Assembly: GCA_050246015.1 (NCBI GenBank)
Contig: JBFWWU010000019.1
Span: 1 to 64,000 of the forward strand
Source of the DNA: JTS-AC122 sp050246015
GTDB lineage: Bacteria; Planctomycetota; Phycisphaerae; Phycisphaerales; UBA1924
Reading direction: 5' to 3'
DNA length: 64,000 bases
In this document: one piece after another, positions 41,544-49,904 of the stretch
Position numbering within the stretch: position 1 is the stretch's first letter
Layout of the letters: each line of letters begins with the position of its first letter
The notes under the pieces: generated by a model
What the model was told of the DNA's origin: nothing
Databases searched by the model: none
What the model saw: only the letters and a program-made list of their open reading frames with translations
Translations under genes and position numbers: made by a program

Positions 41544-42566
41544 ATGACGAGGGCGAAATCAGACCATTCCGCGCCGGCGTACGCGTGGCTTTCACCCGCC
41601 GCCGCGAGCCGGTCCGCCGCGATTTCGGTGCTGCGGATCGTCGGTGACCCCCAGGCCGTCTTCGCCGCCTTGTCGATCCGAGCGGTGGCGCCCGGCGAAG
41701 CGCGGCTCCGAGACCTTGGCGGGATTGACGCCGCGGTCGTGGCACGAACATCGTCGGGGGAGGTGTTCATTACACCGCACGGCGGGGTCGCGGTCCGGCG
41801 CGCCGTCTCGAACTGGCTGGAGGCGCGCGGGGTGCGCGCCGCGCCGGCGGATGCGCCGGCGTCAACCATCTTCCCCGAGGCCGGGAGCGACCTGGAAGCG
41901 CGGATGCTGCGGACGCTCGCCCGCGCCGCCAGCCCGCTCGCGATCGACCTGCTGCTCGATCAGCCCCGGCGGTGGCGGACGCTTGGCATCGAGAGCGCGA
42001 GCGACGCCGACCGATTGCCGGAGGATCAGTTGAGCGAGATCCGCTCGAGGTCCGCGCGATTGAAGCGGCTGGTCGTCCCTGCGATGGTGGTGGCGATCGG
42101 GCCGCCGAACATCGGAAAATCAACCCTCCTGAACACGCTGGCGCGTCGGAGCGTGTCGATCGTCGCGGACGAACCGGGGACCACGCGGGATCACGTCGGG
42201 GTGTACCTTGACGTGTGCGGCGTGGTCGTGAACTACATCGACGCGCCCGGGATCGGGACGGCGTCGAGCGACATCGACCGGGACGCGCAGAGAATCTCGC
42301 TCGAAGTCGCGGCCCGCGCGGATGTGTTGGTCCTCTGCGCCGATCCGACGACGGACTTCATCGATGTGGGGTCGTCGGCAACGACGCTCCGGGTGAGCCT
42401 GCGGAGCGACCTGGGGGCGCCGCGCGGGGGCTCGGAGGTCGCGGTGAGCGCGGCGCGCGGGGAAGGCATCGAGGTGCTTGTGAGCCGCTTGGCGGAGGCG
42501 GCGGTTCCCCGCGCGGCGCTGGAGCATCCCGGTCCGTGGGCATTCTGGGAAGCGGGCGCGGCATGA
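41544..42566 (+). CDS. Divergent, short MnmE/TrmE-like GTPase
   Basis: A 340-residue protein related to MnmE, which with MnmG modifies the wobble uridine of tRNAs. It is about 110 residues shorter than usual. The N-terminal region (to about 100) resembles the tetrahydrofolate-binding domain, with FITPHGGVAVRRAVSNWL matching the family's H-x-GG text. The G domain has a good G1 (GPPNIGKST, 186-194), G2 (TTRD) and G3 (DAPG), but the G4 base-specificity motif NKxD is missing (SLRSD is in its place). The C-terminal Cys-x-Gly-Lys catalytic motif is absent. It is therefore not a normal MnmE. It may be a GTPase with a different job or a decaying paralogue. Confidence 0.8.
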   Translation: MTRAKSDHSAPAYAWLSPAAASRSAAISVLRIVGDPQAVFAALSIRAVAPGEARLRDLGGIDAAVVARTSSGEVFITPHGGVAVRRAVSNWLEARGVRAAPADAPASTIFPEAGSDLEARMLRTLARAASPLAIDLLLDQPRRWRTLGIESASDADRLPEDQLSEIRSRSARLKRLVVPAMVVAIGPPNIGKSTLLNTLARRSVSIVADEPGTTRDHVGVYLDVCGVVVNYIDAPGIGTASSDIDRDAQRISLEVAARADVLVLCADPTTDFIDVGSSATTLRVSLRSDLGAPRGGSEVAVSAARGEGIEVLVSRLAEAAVPRAALEHPGPWAFWEAGAA

Positions 42567-42587
42567 TCGTGGTACTCTCGCGCTGAT

Positions 42588-43271
42588 ATGCGAACTCTAT
42601 TTACCCATCCGCCGAGGCTGCCGCTCATTGCTCCATCGATCCTATCGGCGGATTTCGCTCGGATGGGGGACGATTCACGGGAGATTCTCGCCGCGGGAGC
42701 GGACCTGCTACACCTGGACGTGATGGACGGGCACTTTGTGCCGAACCTCACGATGGGCCCGGACCTGTGCAAAGCGGTCCGGCGAGTGTTGCCGGAGGCG
42801 TTTTTGGACGTGCACCTGATGGTGACGGACCCGGCGATGTTCGTGAAGCCGTTCGCGGACGCGGGAGCGGATCACGTGACGTTCCACGTGGAAGCAATCG
42901 ACGAGCCGCGCGCGCGCGAACTGATCGCACGGATTCACGAACTGGGGATGACGGCGGGGGTGGCGATCAACCCCCCCACTCCGATTGATGGCGCGCTGAA
43001 ACTGCTGGACTGCGCCGACCTGTTCCTGGTGATGTCGGTGAATCCCGGGTTCAGCGGGCAGGCGTTCATCGCGGAGGTGCTGGACAAGGCGCGGGTGATC
43101 GCGGATGAAGCGCACGCGAACCAGCGGGTCGAGATTGACGGCGGCATCAAGCCGGAAAACGCGGCGGCGGTGCTTGACGCGGGGTGCGACGTGCTGGTGG
43201 CGGCGTCGGCGATCTTCTCGCGCCCGGCGGACCAACGGGCGGGCGTGATTCAACGGCTGCGGGGTCGATAG
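42588..43271 (+). CDS. rpe: Ribulose-phosphate 3-epimerase
   Basis: A 227-residue TIM-barrel enzyme that interconverts ribulose 5-phosphate and xylulose 5-phosphate in the pentose phosphate pathway. Family motifs: APSILSADFARMGDD, LLHLDVMDGHFVPNLTMGP, LDVHLMVTDP, MSVNPGFSGQAF and VEIDGGIKPENAA, with the two catalytic aspartates and the metal-binding His residues in the expected places. Complete at both ends. It follows the MnmE-like gene by 21 bases. Confidence 0.96.
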   Translation: MRTLFTHPPRLPLIAPSILSADFARMGDDSREILAAGADLLHLDVMDGHFVPNLTMGPDLCKAVRRVLPEAFLDVHLMVTDPAMFVKPFADAGADHVTFHVEAIDEPRARELIARIHELGMTAGVAINPPTPIDGALKLLDCADLFLVMSVNPGFSGQAFIAEVLDKARVIADEAHANQRVEIDGGIKPENAAAVLDAGCDVLVAASAIFSRPADQRAGVIQRLRGR

Positions 43272-43349
43272 TCCTGGCGGCATGCAAACCGGGAGAATGC
43301 GACGGACCGGGGGTTGCTTCCGGAGATTGGCGCGCGGATCATCCTTCCC

Positions 43350-44234
43350 ATGACCAAGGCCATCCTGCGCTGGTCGATACCACTTTTCGGGCTGCTCGCG
43401 GTCGGGCCGCTCGCGGGGCTGTGCACGATCGGGCTCCGGGCGCGAGACGGGTCGGATTCGGTGACACCGATGCTGGCGGCGTCGCCGGTGCTGGGCATCG
43501 GGATGGGGCTCGCCGCGGTGTTGATCGCGGGGGGATATGGGGTGATCGCGACGTGGGTGAACGGGATCAAGTCGGGGCTGTTCACGACGGGACTCGTGCT
43601 GGCGTGGGCGACGTGGGGCACCGGGAACATGGACGACATTTTGCGCCGGAGTCAGTCGAGCGCGGAGCTGTGGAAACTGGGCGCGGAGGGTGTGATCTTC
43701 GGCCTGCTCGGGCTGGGGCTGGCGCTGGTGCTCTGGAACGTTCACGAGCGGCGGCTGAAGATGTCGGTGACGCTGCCGGATGCGGGAGCGGCGGCGCCGA
43801 CGGTCGCGGTGGCGGAGCGTGCCAAGATCCGCTCGCAGTTCATAGCGGCGGCGGGGTCGTCCACGGCGGTGATGGCGGCGGTGGTGTGGATCGCCGCGAC
43901 GGAGCCGACGAAGGGGCAGGCGCTGGCGGCGGCGACGATCGGGGCGATGCTCGCCACCGCGGCGGGAAAGTGGGCGGCGCATCATGCTCCGATGGTGGCG
44001 TATTTCGTGGGAGCGGCGGTGCTGGGTGCGGCGGCGCCGATCGCGGCCAAGTTCTACCACGGGACGGATTCGGGGCTGGTGAGAGCGGCGCTGGGGGGAA
44101 CCCTGTTCCCGCTGGCACGACTGGTGCCGATGGACTGGCTCGCGGGGGGGTTCATGGGCGTGCCGATGGGGCTGAGCATCGCGAGCGGGTTGATGGAGTC
44201 ACATCAACACCAGCCGCATGCGCAGGCGTCGTAG
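43350..44234 (+). CDS. Integral membrane protein of unknown function
   Basis: A 294-residue protein from ATG 43350 with about seven membrane helices, for example WSIPLFGLLAVGPLAGLCTIG, VLGIGMGLAAVLIAGGYGVIATW and FGLLGLGLALVLW. No catalytic motif is visible, and I do not recognise the family. The C-terminus is His/Gln-rich (ESHQHQPHAQA). It lies between rpe and purE in the same direction. Confidence 0.75.
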   Translation: MTKAILRWSIPLFGLLAVGPLAGLCTIGLRARDGSDSVTPMLAASPVLGIGMGLAAVLIAGGYGVIATWVNGIKSGLFTTGLVLAWATWGTGNMDDILRRSQSSAELWKLGAEGVIFGLLGLGLALVLWNVHERRLKMSVTLPDAGAAAPTVAVAERAKIRSQFIAAAGSSTAVMAAVVWIAATEPTKGQALAAATIGAMLATAAGKWAAHHAPMVAYFVGAAVLGAAAPIAAKFYHGTDSGLVRAALGGTLFPLARLVPMDWLAGGFMGVPMGLSIASGLMESHQHQPHAQAS

Positions 44235-44274
44235 GCGTTGTGAACGGGCGTGAGATCCGATCTGGAATGAGACG

Positions 44275-44817
44275 ATGGGCGCGACACAGTCTCAGACATC
44301 CCGGCCGCTGGTGGGGATCATCATGGGATCTCGCTCGGACTGGGAAACGATGCAGCACGCGGCGGGGATGCTGAGTGAACTGGGGGTGACGTTCGAGACG
44401 CGGGTGGTGTCGGCGCACCGGACGCCGGACCTGTTGATGGCGTACGCGGCGGAGGCGGAAGCGCGGGGGATCGAGGTGATCATCGCGGGCGCCGGCGGGG
44501 CGGCGCACCTGCCGGGGATGGCGGCGAGCAAGACGGTGCTGCCGGTGCTGGGTGTTCCGGTGGAATCGAAATCACTCAAGGGAATGGACTCGCTGCTCTC
44601 GATCGCGCAGATGCCGGGGGGGGTGCCGGTGGGGACGCTGGCGATCGGAAAGGCGGGGGCGATCAACGCGGCGATCCTGGCGGCGCAGATCCTGGGGGTG
44701 AAGCACGCGGAAGTGCGGCACGCGGTGCGGGTGTGGCGGGAGAAGCAGACGGCGGCGGTGCTGAACGATCCGGACCCGAGCAAGCCCGGACCGGCGGCGG
44801 GTGGAGGAGGAGCATGA
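44275..44817 (+). CDS. purE: N5-carboxyaminoimidazole ribonucleotide mutase (PurE)
   Basis: A 180-residue class I PurE that moves a carboxyl group from N5 to C4 of carboxyaminoimidazole ribonucleotide in purine synthesis. The active-site text IIMGSRSDWETMQHAA and VVSAHRTPDL is intact, as are AGAGGAAHLPGMAASKT and GTLAIGKAGAINAAI. The C-terminus has a Gly/Pro extension. The stop overlaps the purK start (ATGA), so the two consecutive pathway enzymes are coupled. Confidence 0.97.
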   Translation: MGATQSQTSRPLVGIIMGSRSDWETMQHAAGMLSELGVTFETRVVSAHRTPDLLMAYAAEAEARGIEVIIAGAGGAAHLPGMAASKTVLPVLGVPVESKSLKGMDSLLSIAQMPGGVPVGTLAIGKAGAINAAILAAQILGVKHAEVRHAVRVWREKQTAAVLNDPDPSKPGPAAGGGGA

Positions 44818-46001
44818 GCGCGGCGGCGAAGGGACGGGGTTCCAAGACGCGCCGAGCGGGCGCGAAGCCGGGGAAGGTGGTTGGAGTGCTGGGGGGTGGT
44901 CAACTGGGGCGGATGCTGGGACTGGCGGGGATTCCGCTGGGGCTTTCATTCCGGTTTCTGGACGTGGTGAGCGACGCGCCGGCGGAGGCGGTGGGCGACC
45001 TGGTCGTCGGCGAGTCGTTCCAGGAGGCGGGGGCGCTGCGCGAGTTTGCGCGTGGCGTGGACGTGGTGACGTACGAGTTTGAGAATGTGCCGGCGGCGTG
45101 TGTCGAGCGGCTGCGGACGATGGGAGTGGGCGTCGAGCCGAACGGGGAGGCGCTGGCGACGGCGCAGGATCGACTGTTGGAAAAGCGATTGTTCGAGCGG
45201 GTGGGCCTGAGGGTGCCGAAGTATTCGGCGGTGGATACGCAAGAGGAACTGGAGCGAGCGGTCGAGGAGATTGGGTTGCCGTGCGTGCTCAAGACGCGTC
45301 GGATGGGGTACGACGGCAAAGGACAGAGGGTGCTGAGGACGGGCAGCGACGTGGGGGGCGCTGTGGCGGCGCTCACGAAGGGTGGGCACGCGAAAGATGG
45401 TCGCGCGGGCCAGATCGTCGAACAGTTCGTGAAGTTCGATCGAGAGGTGTCGATCATCGCGGTGGGCGGGGCGTCGGGGGAGGGCGCGATGTATCCGCTC
45501 GCGGAGAATCGGCATGAGAATGGCATCCTGAGCACGACGAGAATCCCCGCGAGGAGCATCAGTGCAGCGGCGCGGCAGGATGCTGAGAAGAGTGTGTGGC
45601 GGATCGTCAAGACGCTGGGATACGTCGGCGTGCTGGCGGTTGAGTTCTTCGTGAAAGACGGGGTGTTCTACGCGAACGAGATGGCGCCGCGGGTGCACAA
45701 CTCGGGGCATTGGACGATCGAGGGGGCGATGACGAGTCAGTTCGAGAATCACCTGCGGGCGATACTGGGGTGGCCGCTGGGGAGCACGGCGGCGCGGGGA
45801 GCGTGCGTGATGCACAACCTGGTGGGCGTGATCCCGGGGATGGAGGAGATGCTCGCGGTTGAGGGCGCGTGCGTGCACCTGTATGGAAAGTCGGCGCGGC
45901 CCGGGCGGAAGGTCGGGCATGTGACGTGCATCGGAGGCGACGACAGCGCGGTGGAAGCGGCGAGTCGGCGGATGGAGCGGATCATCAAGCGAGCAACATG
46001 A
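44814..46001 (+). CDS. purK: N5-carboxyaminoimidazole ribonucleotide synthase (PurK)
   Basis: A 395-residue ATP-grasp enzyme that makes the PurE substrate from aminoimidazole ribonucleotide and bicarbonate. A basic leader of about 20 residues precedes VVGVLGGGQLGRMLGLAG. Later signatures are VVTYEFENVPAACVERL, LKTRRMGYDGKGQRV, PLAENRHENGILSTTR and NEMAPRVHNSGHWTIEGA. It starts at ATG 44814 with GGAGGAG upstream, overlapping purE by four bases. Confidence 0.97.
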   Translation: MSAAAKGRGSKTRRAGAKPGKVVGVLGGGQLGRMLGLAGIPLGLSFRFLDVVSDAPAEAVGDLVVGESFQEAGALREFARGVDVVTYEFENVPAACVERLRTMGVGVEPNGEALATAQDRLLEKRLFERVGLRVPKYSAVDTQEELERAVEEIGLPCVLKTRRMGYDGKGQRVLRTGSDVGGAVAALTKGGHAKDGRAGQIVEQFVKFDREVSIIAVGGASGEGAMYPLAENRHENGILSTTRIPARSISAAARQDAEKSVWRIVKTLGYVGVLAVEFFVKDGVFYANEMAPRVHNSGHWTIEGAMTSQFENHLRAILGWPLGSTAARGACVMHNLVGVIPGMEEMLAVEGACVHLYGKSARPGRKVGHVTCIGGDDSAVEAASRRMERIIKRAT

Positions 46002-46165
46002 TGCGTGCGCTGACGATCCGAGGGCCGGATCGTCTCATGGATGGCACGTGCGGGATGTCGAGTCGCCACAAACAGAGGACGAAGGTTCATGAACGAGGCG
46101 ATAGGCGTTGGGCACGCGGCGTCCGGCGAAGACGATGCTATGGTCACGAGTATGCTTGTGTCCTC

Positions 46166-47248
46166 ATGCTGAAGATTGACCTGCACACACACATCCTGCC
46201 CGAGCGCTGGCCCGACTGGACGCAGCGGAGCGGGTATCCGGGGTGGATCCGGCTGGACCATCACTCGGCGTGCTGCGCGCGGATGGTGCGGACGGAGAAG
46301 GACGGGTCGGTCACGTCGTTCCGGGATATCGAATCGAACTGCTGGGACCCGGCGGTCCGGCTGCGGGAGTGCGACGCGCGGATGGGGCAGGCGAGCGTGC
46401 AGGTGCTGAGCACCGTGCCGGTGATGTTCTCGTACTGGGCCAGGGCGCAGGACGCGCTGGACCTGTCGCGTCTGCTCAATGATCACATCGCCGGCGTGTG
46501 CGAAGGTGCGCCGCCGGCGCCAGGGACCTCGATCAAACGGTTTGTCGGGCTGGGGACGATTCCGATGCAGTCGCCGGGACTGGCGATCAAGGAGTTGGAG
46601 CGGTGCGTGACGCCTCGGGAGCGCGGGGGGCTGGGGTTTCCCGGCGTGCAAATCGGGACGAACGTGAACGGGGCGAACCTGGACGACGCGGGGGTGGTCG
46701 ATGTGCTGGGGGCGGCGGAGTCGCTGGGGGCGTGCGTGTTCGTGCACCCGTGGGAGATGCTGGGGCGAGATCGGATGGCGAGGTATTGGACGCCCTGGCT
46801 CGTGGGGATGCCGGCGGAGACGTGCCTGGCGATGTGCTCGGTGATTTTCGGGGGCGTGCTGGAGAAGTTGCCGAGGCTGCGGATCTGTTTCGCGCACGGC
46901 GGCGGGTCGTTTGTGCACACGCTGGGGCGGATCCAGCATGGGTTCGAGGCCAGGCCGGACCTGTGCGCGGTGGCGAATGCGAAGGGGCCGAGTGAATACG
47001 TGGCGCGGCGTGATGCGGGGGGCGTGAAGCCCGCGAGGTTCTACGTGGATTCACTGGTGCACGACGAGCGGGCGCTGCGGTACCTGATCGAGGTGATGTC
47101 GGCGGAGCGGGTGGCGCTGGGGAGCGACTATCCCTTTCCGCTGGGGGAACACGAGCCCGGTCGGATGATCGATGGGATGCGCGATCTGGATGTGCCGACG
47201 AGGGAGCGGCTGCTGTCGGGGACGGCTCGTGAGTTCCTGGGGGTGTAA
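46166..47248 (+). CDS. ACMSD-like amidohydrolase (metal-dependent decarboxylase)
   Basis: A 360-residue TIM-barrel hydrolase resembling 2-amino-3-carboxymuconate-6-semialdehyde decarboxylase. Metal ligands are visible in order: HxH in MLKIDLHTHILPERW, His in CVFVHPWEM, His in CFAHGGGSF and Asp in LGSDYPFPLGEHEPG. Ligand spacing and the GSDYPFPLGE box are characteristic of the ACMSD group. In the classic pathway this enzyme acts in tryptophan/3-hydroxyanthranilate breakdown. No other genes of that route are in the window, so the substrate may differ. The gene is isolated, with purK ending 164 bases upstream. Confidence 0.87.
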   Translation: MLKIDLHTHILPERWPDWTQRSGYPGWIRLDHHSACCARMVRTEKDGSVTSFRDIESNCWDPAVRLRECDARMGQASVQVLSTVPVMFSYWARAQDALDLSRLLNDHIAGVCEGAPPAPGTSIKRFVGLGTIPMQSPGLAIKELERCVTPRERGGLGFPGVQIGTNVNGANLDDAGVVDVLGAAESLGACVFVHPWEMLGRDRMARYWTPWLVGMPAETCLAMCSVIFGGVLEKLPRLRICFAHGGGSFVHTLGRIQHGFEARPDLCAVANAKGPSEYVARRDAGGVKPARFYVDSLVHDERALRYLIEVMSAERVALGSDYPFPLGEHEPGRMIDGMRDLDVPTRERLLSGTAREFLGV

Positions 47249-47300
47249 TGGGTTGAGTCGGGAGAAGGCAGCGAGGCAGGAGGCATCAAGGCATCGAGCG

Positions 47301-48812
47301 TCAGATACGGATGGTGCGTTCGGTGGGCGAGAGGGTGGCGTTGACGGCCCTGAGGTGCTTTTCGTAGCCGGCGCGGCCCATGAGGCCGAAGGTGGCCTGC
47401 TTGCCGAGTTCGACGGCGGGCTGGTCGTAGGTGTTGATGCCGAGCATGAGGCCGGCGTAGGACGTGACGACTTCCCAGAGGTAGATGAAGGCGCCGACGT
47501 GGAAGGCGTCGAGCGTGTCGAGCGTGATGGTGAAGTTGGGTCGCTGGGACTCGACGAGGGCGTATTCGGTGGCACGTTTTTCGGCGGCGAGGAGCCCGGC
47601 GAGGCGAGTGCCTTCGAGGTACTGAATGGCCTGAACGCCCAGGCCGGTGGGGATGGGGAGGTCGTCGAGGAGACCGGGGTCGCCGGGGGAGGTTGGGTCG
47701 TTTGCGGGGGCGACATCGACGAGGCAGAAGACCTTGTCGTTGGGGCCTTCGCGGTAGAGTTGGACCTGGGAGTGCTGGTCGGTGGTGCCGAGGGCCTTGA
47801 TGGGGGTGAAGCCGGCGTAGACGGTTTCGCCGGTGAGGGAGTTTTTCTTGCCGAGGGATTCAGCCCAGAGTTGGCGGTACCAGTCGGCGAGGAGGTAGAG
47901 GGGATTGCGGTAGGGCATCATGACATGATTGGGCTTGCCCTTGTTGGTGCCGAGTTCGACCAGGAGCATGGCGATAAGGGCGGCGGGGTTGTGCAGAAGG
48001 GTTTCATTGGAGCAGGGCGCGTCCATAGAGGCGGCGCCATTGAGGAGTGCGGCGATATCGATGCCGGCCATGGCGGCGGAGAAGAGGCCGACGGGGGAGA
48101 GGACGGAGAATCGGCCGCCCACGCCGTCGGGGACGGGGAGGGTGGGGTACCCCTCGGCGTCGCAGATCTTTCGCATGGTGCCCTTGCGCTCGTCGGTGAT
48201 GGCGACGACGTGCTGGTTGGCGGCGGACCCGCGGTGCTTTTTGAGCAGGTCGCGGATGATCATGAACTGGGCGGCGGTCTCGGCGGTCTCGCCGGACTTG
48301 GAGACGACGTTGAAGACGGTTTGTTCGAGTTTGGGATCGGAGAGGAGGCAGAACTGGATGACGGAGCCGAAGTAGGAGGGGTCGACGTTATCGACGACGA
48401 AGATGCGTGGGCCGGGGCGGGCGTGCATGCCGAAGTCGGGGGAAGCGAGCGTGCCGGCGGGCCCGCGGGGGAGGAGGTTGTAGGTGGAAGGGTTGAGGGC
48501 GGCTTGGAGGGCGATGTTGCCGAGTGCGGAGCCGCCGATGCCGAGGACGACGAGGTTCTCGGTGCGAGGCTGGTACTTGGCGACGAGGTCGTTCACGGAT
48601 TTGAGGTAGGAATCGCGGAGCGGCGGGAGAGGGAGTTGGCGCCAGACTTCCCAGCCGCCGGCGTCTGGGGAGGTGTGGCGCGACTTGGCGAGGGAGCGGG
48701 TGAGTGCGGCGACGCTTGGGGCGATGTCGTCGGCGGGGTCGAGAAGAGCGGCGTCGAGGCCGTGCGAGCCGACGCGATCGGCGAAGCAGTTGGCGAAGTT
48801 GATGGTGAGCAT
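47301..48812 (-). CDS. pgi: Glucose-6-phosphate isomerase
   Basis: A 503-residue phosphoglucose isomerase linking glucose 6-phosphate and fructose 6-phosphate. Sugar-phosphate-binding text LVVLGIGGSALGNIALQAAL and VFNVVSKSGETAETAAQF is present, as are LSPVGLFSAAMAGID and GTTDQHSQVQLYREGP (with the catalytic His/Gln region), and a C-terminal lysine near YDQPAVELGKQ. The length is that of shorter bacterial forms. It lies 103 bases downstream of the TIR fusion gene on the same strand. Confidence 0.95.
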   Translation of the reverse strand: MLTINFANCFADRVGSHGLDAALLDPADDIAPSVAALTRSLAKSRHTSPDAGGWEVWRQLPLPPLRDSYLKSVNDLVAKYQPRTENLVVLGIGGSALGNIALQAALNPSTYNLLPRGPAGTLASPDFGMHARPGPRIFVVDNVDPSYFGSVIQFCLLSDPKLEQTVFNVVSKSGETAETAAQFMIIRDLLKKHRGSAANQHVVAITDERKGTMRKICDAEGYPTLPVPDGVGGRFSVLSPVGLFSAAMAGIDIAALLNGAASMDAPCSNETLLHNPAALIAMLLVELGTNKGKPNHVMMPYRNPLYLLADWYRQLWAESLGKKNSLTGETVYAGFTPIKALGTTDQHSQVQLYREGPNDKVFCLVDVAPANDPTSPGDPGLLDDLPIPTGLGVQAIQYLEGTRLAGLLAAEKRATEYALVESQRPNFTITLDTLDAFHVGAFIYLWEVVTSYAGLMLGINTYDQPAVELGKQATFGLMGRAGYEKHLRAVNATLSPTERTIRI

Positions 48813-48915
48813 ACGGGTAGGGTACCCGAGATGGGTCGGGGAGTGGAATGGGCGGCGTGCCGAAGCGATTCCGAGCGACTACCGCGAGCACACCAAAGAT
48901 CACCAACCGAGTTGT

Positions 48916-49830
48916 CTACGTGCGTTGTTTACGCCGAAGCACGGTCTGAACAGGCAGATTGACGGGAGGAGCGTAGTCCACGTAGAGCTCATCAAGGTAC
49001 TTCGCGAGTTCGATGTCCTTGTACGACGGCCTGAATCGGATGTCCCATCCTGTAAGCCACACGGTCACATTGCGCCAGACATTTTGCCATCTGGGGTGAT
49101 GGTCCTTAATGTCGATCCATCGTGCCGCCACGATCATGAAGTGCAAGGCTTCTTGGAAAGTGGTGAACATGAAGTTCTTCTTGAGTTCCGTGGCCTCAGG
49201 GTGCTCTGCATTCTCGCCACGAACGATGGACCAGCCATCAAGCGTTGATGAGGCCGAAGCAAGTTCTTGAGCACCCAGCGGTTGTACGTTATCCATCGGT
49301 GGTGGGTAAATGACTTGCGTAGACACCCTGGCCAATCCGAGGGTTGGATCAGCCAGTCGCTTGATGATGTCGGTAACATCCGACCTCCACGCGTTGGGCC
49401 GGAAGACGGCGCGAGCGCAATCATCAAGTCTGTCCAGAGGCTTCGGCAAGCGCGCGGATGGAGCCAGCAACTTCGCGATCTTTGCCGAATCAATCCCGAC
49501 CAAGACTGGAACGGTGAGTACATCCTGTTTGTGCTCAAGTGCGTACTCGATTTCTCGTCTTACCCAGTCCTTTGGATCATCGATTCGCCTGGTGCTATGA
49601 GGTCCCTTCCCATACCAACGCGGGCCGATCAGCACCAACATCACTCTTGCTCGCTTCAGTTCGGAAAGGATGGTGCTGCTTAGTTGATCCCCGTACTGCA
49701 CCGCCTCATGGTCGAGGAATACCACACCGGACTGAAAGTTGGCACTCAGATGGTCCGCGAGCATGCTGGCGTCGCTCTTTGTGTCGTCCCAGCGATGATT
49801 GATGAAGATCTTGTTCCTGAGCGTCTGCAT
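48916..49830 (-). CDS. TIR domain fused to a pterin-4a-carbinolamine dehydratase (DCoH) domain
   Basis: A 304-residue protein with two domains. Residues 5-160 form a TIR domain: strand A KIFINHRWDD (7-16), BB-loop region VVFLDHEAVQYGDQL (36-50), VMLVLIGPRWYG (63-74) and DWVRREIEYALEHKQDVLTV (88-107). Glu93 there aligns with the catalytic Glu of the SARM1 NADase (SARM1 reads DWVHKEIVTAL). Residues 186-285 match pterin-4a-carbinolamine dehydratase: LDGWSIV, a helix FTTFQEALHFMIVAARW, and DHHPRWQNVWRNVTVWL with His244-His245-Pro246. The third active-site His of that family (in STHE or TTHD) is Trp262 here. ATG 49830 has AGGAG six bases upstream. Hand counts of two 60-base samples give 50-53% G+C, against 63-65% in pgi. 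It lies alone between glyA and pgi. A defence or NAD-depleting role is inference. Confidence 0.8.
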   Translation of the reverse strand: MQTLRNKIFINHRWDDTKSDASMLADHLSANFQSGVVFLDHEAVQYGDQLSSTILSELKRARVMLVLIGPRWYGKGPHSTRRIDDPKDWVRREIEYALEHKQDVLTVPVLVGIDSAKIAKLLAPSARLPKPLDRLDDCARAVFRPNAWRSDVTDIIKRLADPTLGLARVSTQVIYPPPMDNVQPLGAQELASASSTLDGWSIVRGENAEHPEATELKKNFMFTTFQEALHFMIVAARWIDIKDHHPRWQNVWRNVTVWLTGWDIRFRPSYKDIELAKYLDELYVDYAPPVNLPVQTVLRRKQRT

Positions 49831-49904
49831 TCAATGCTCCTACAGGTTTGGTGATCCACGAACGCGCTGGATCAATCTGGCCCGCTCGGCAAACGAGCCT
49901 CGAA

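Noticed and set aside
47172..48962. A 596-codon open frame on the plus strand opposite pgi
   Set aside because: It is antisense to a complete glucose-6-phosphate isomerase and reads as Gly/Glu/Val-rich text without any motif.
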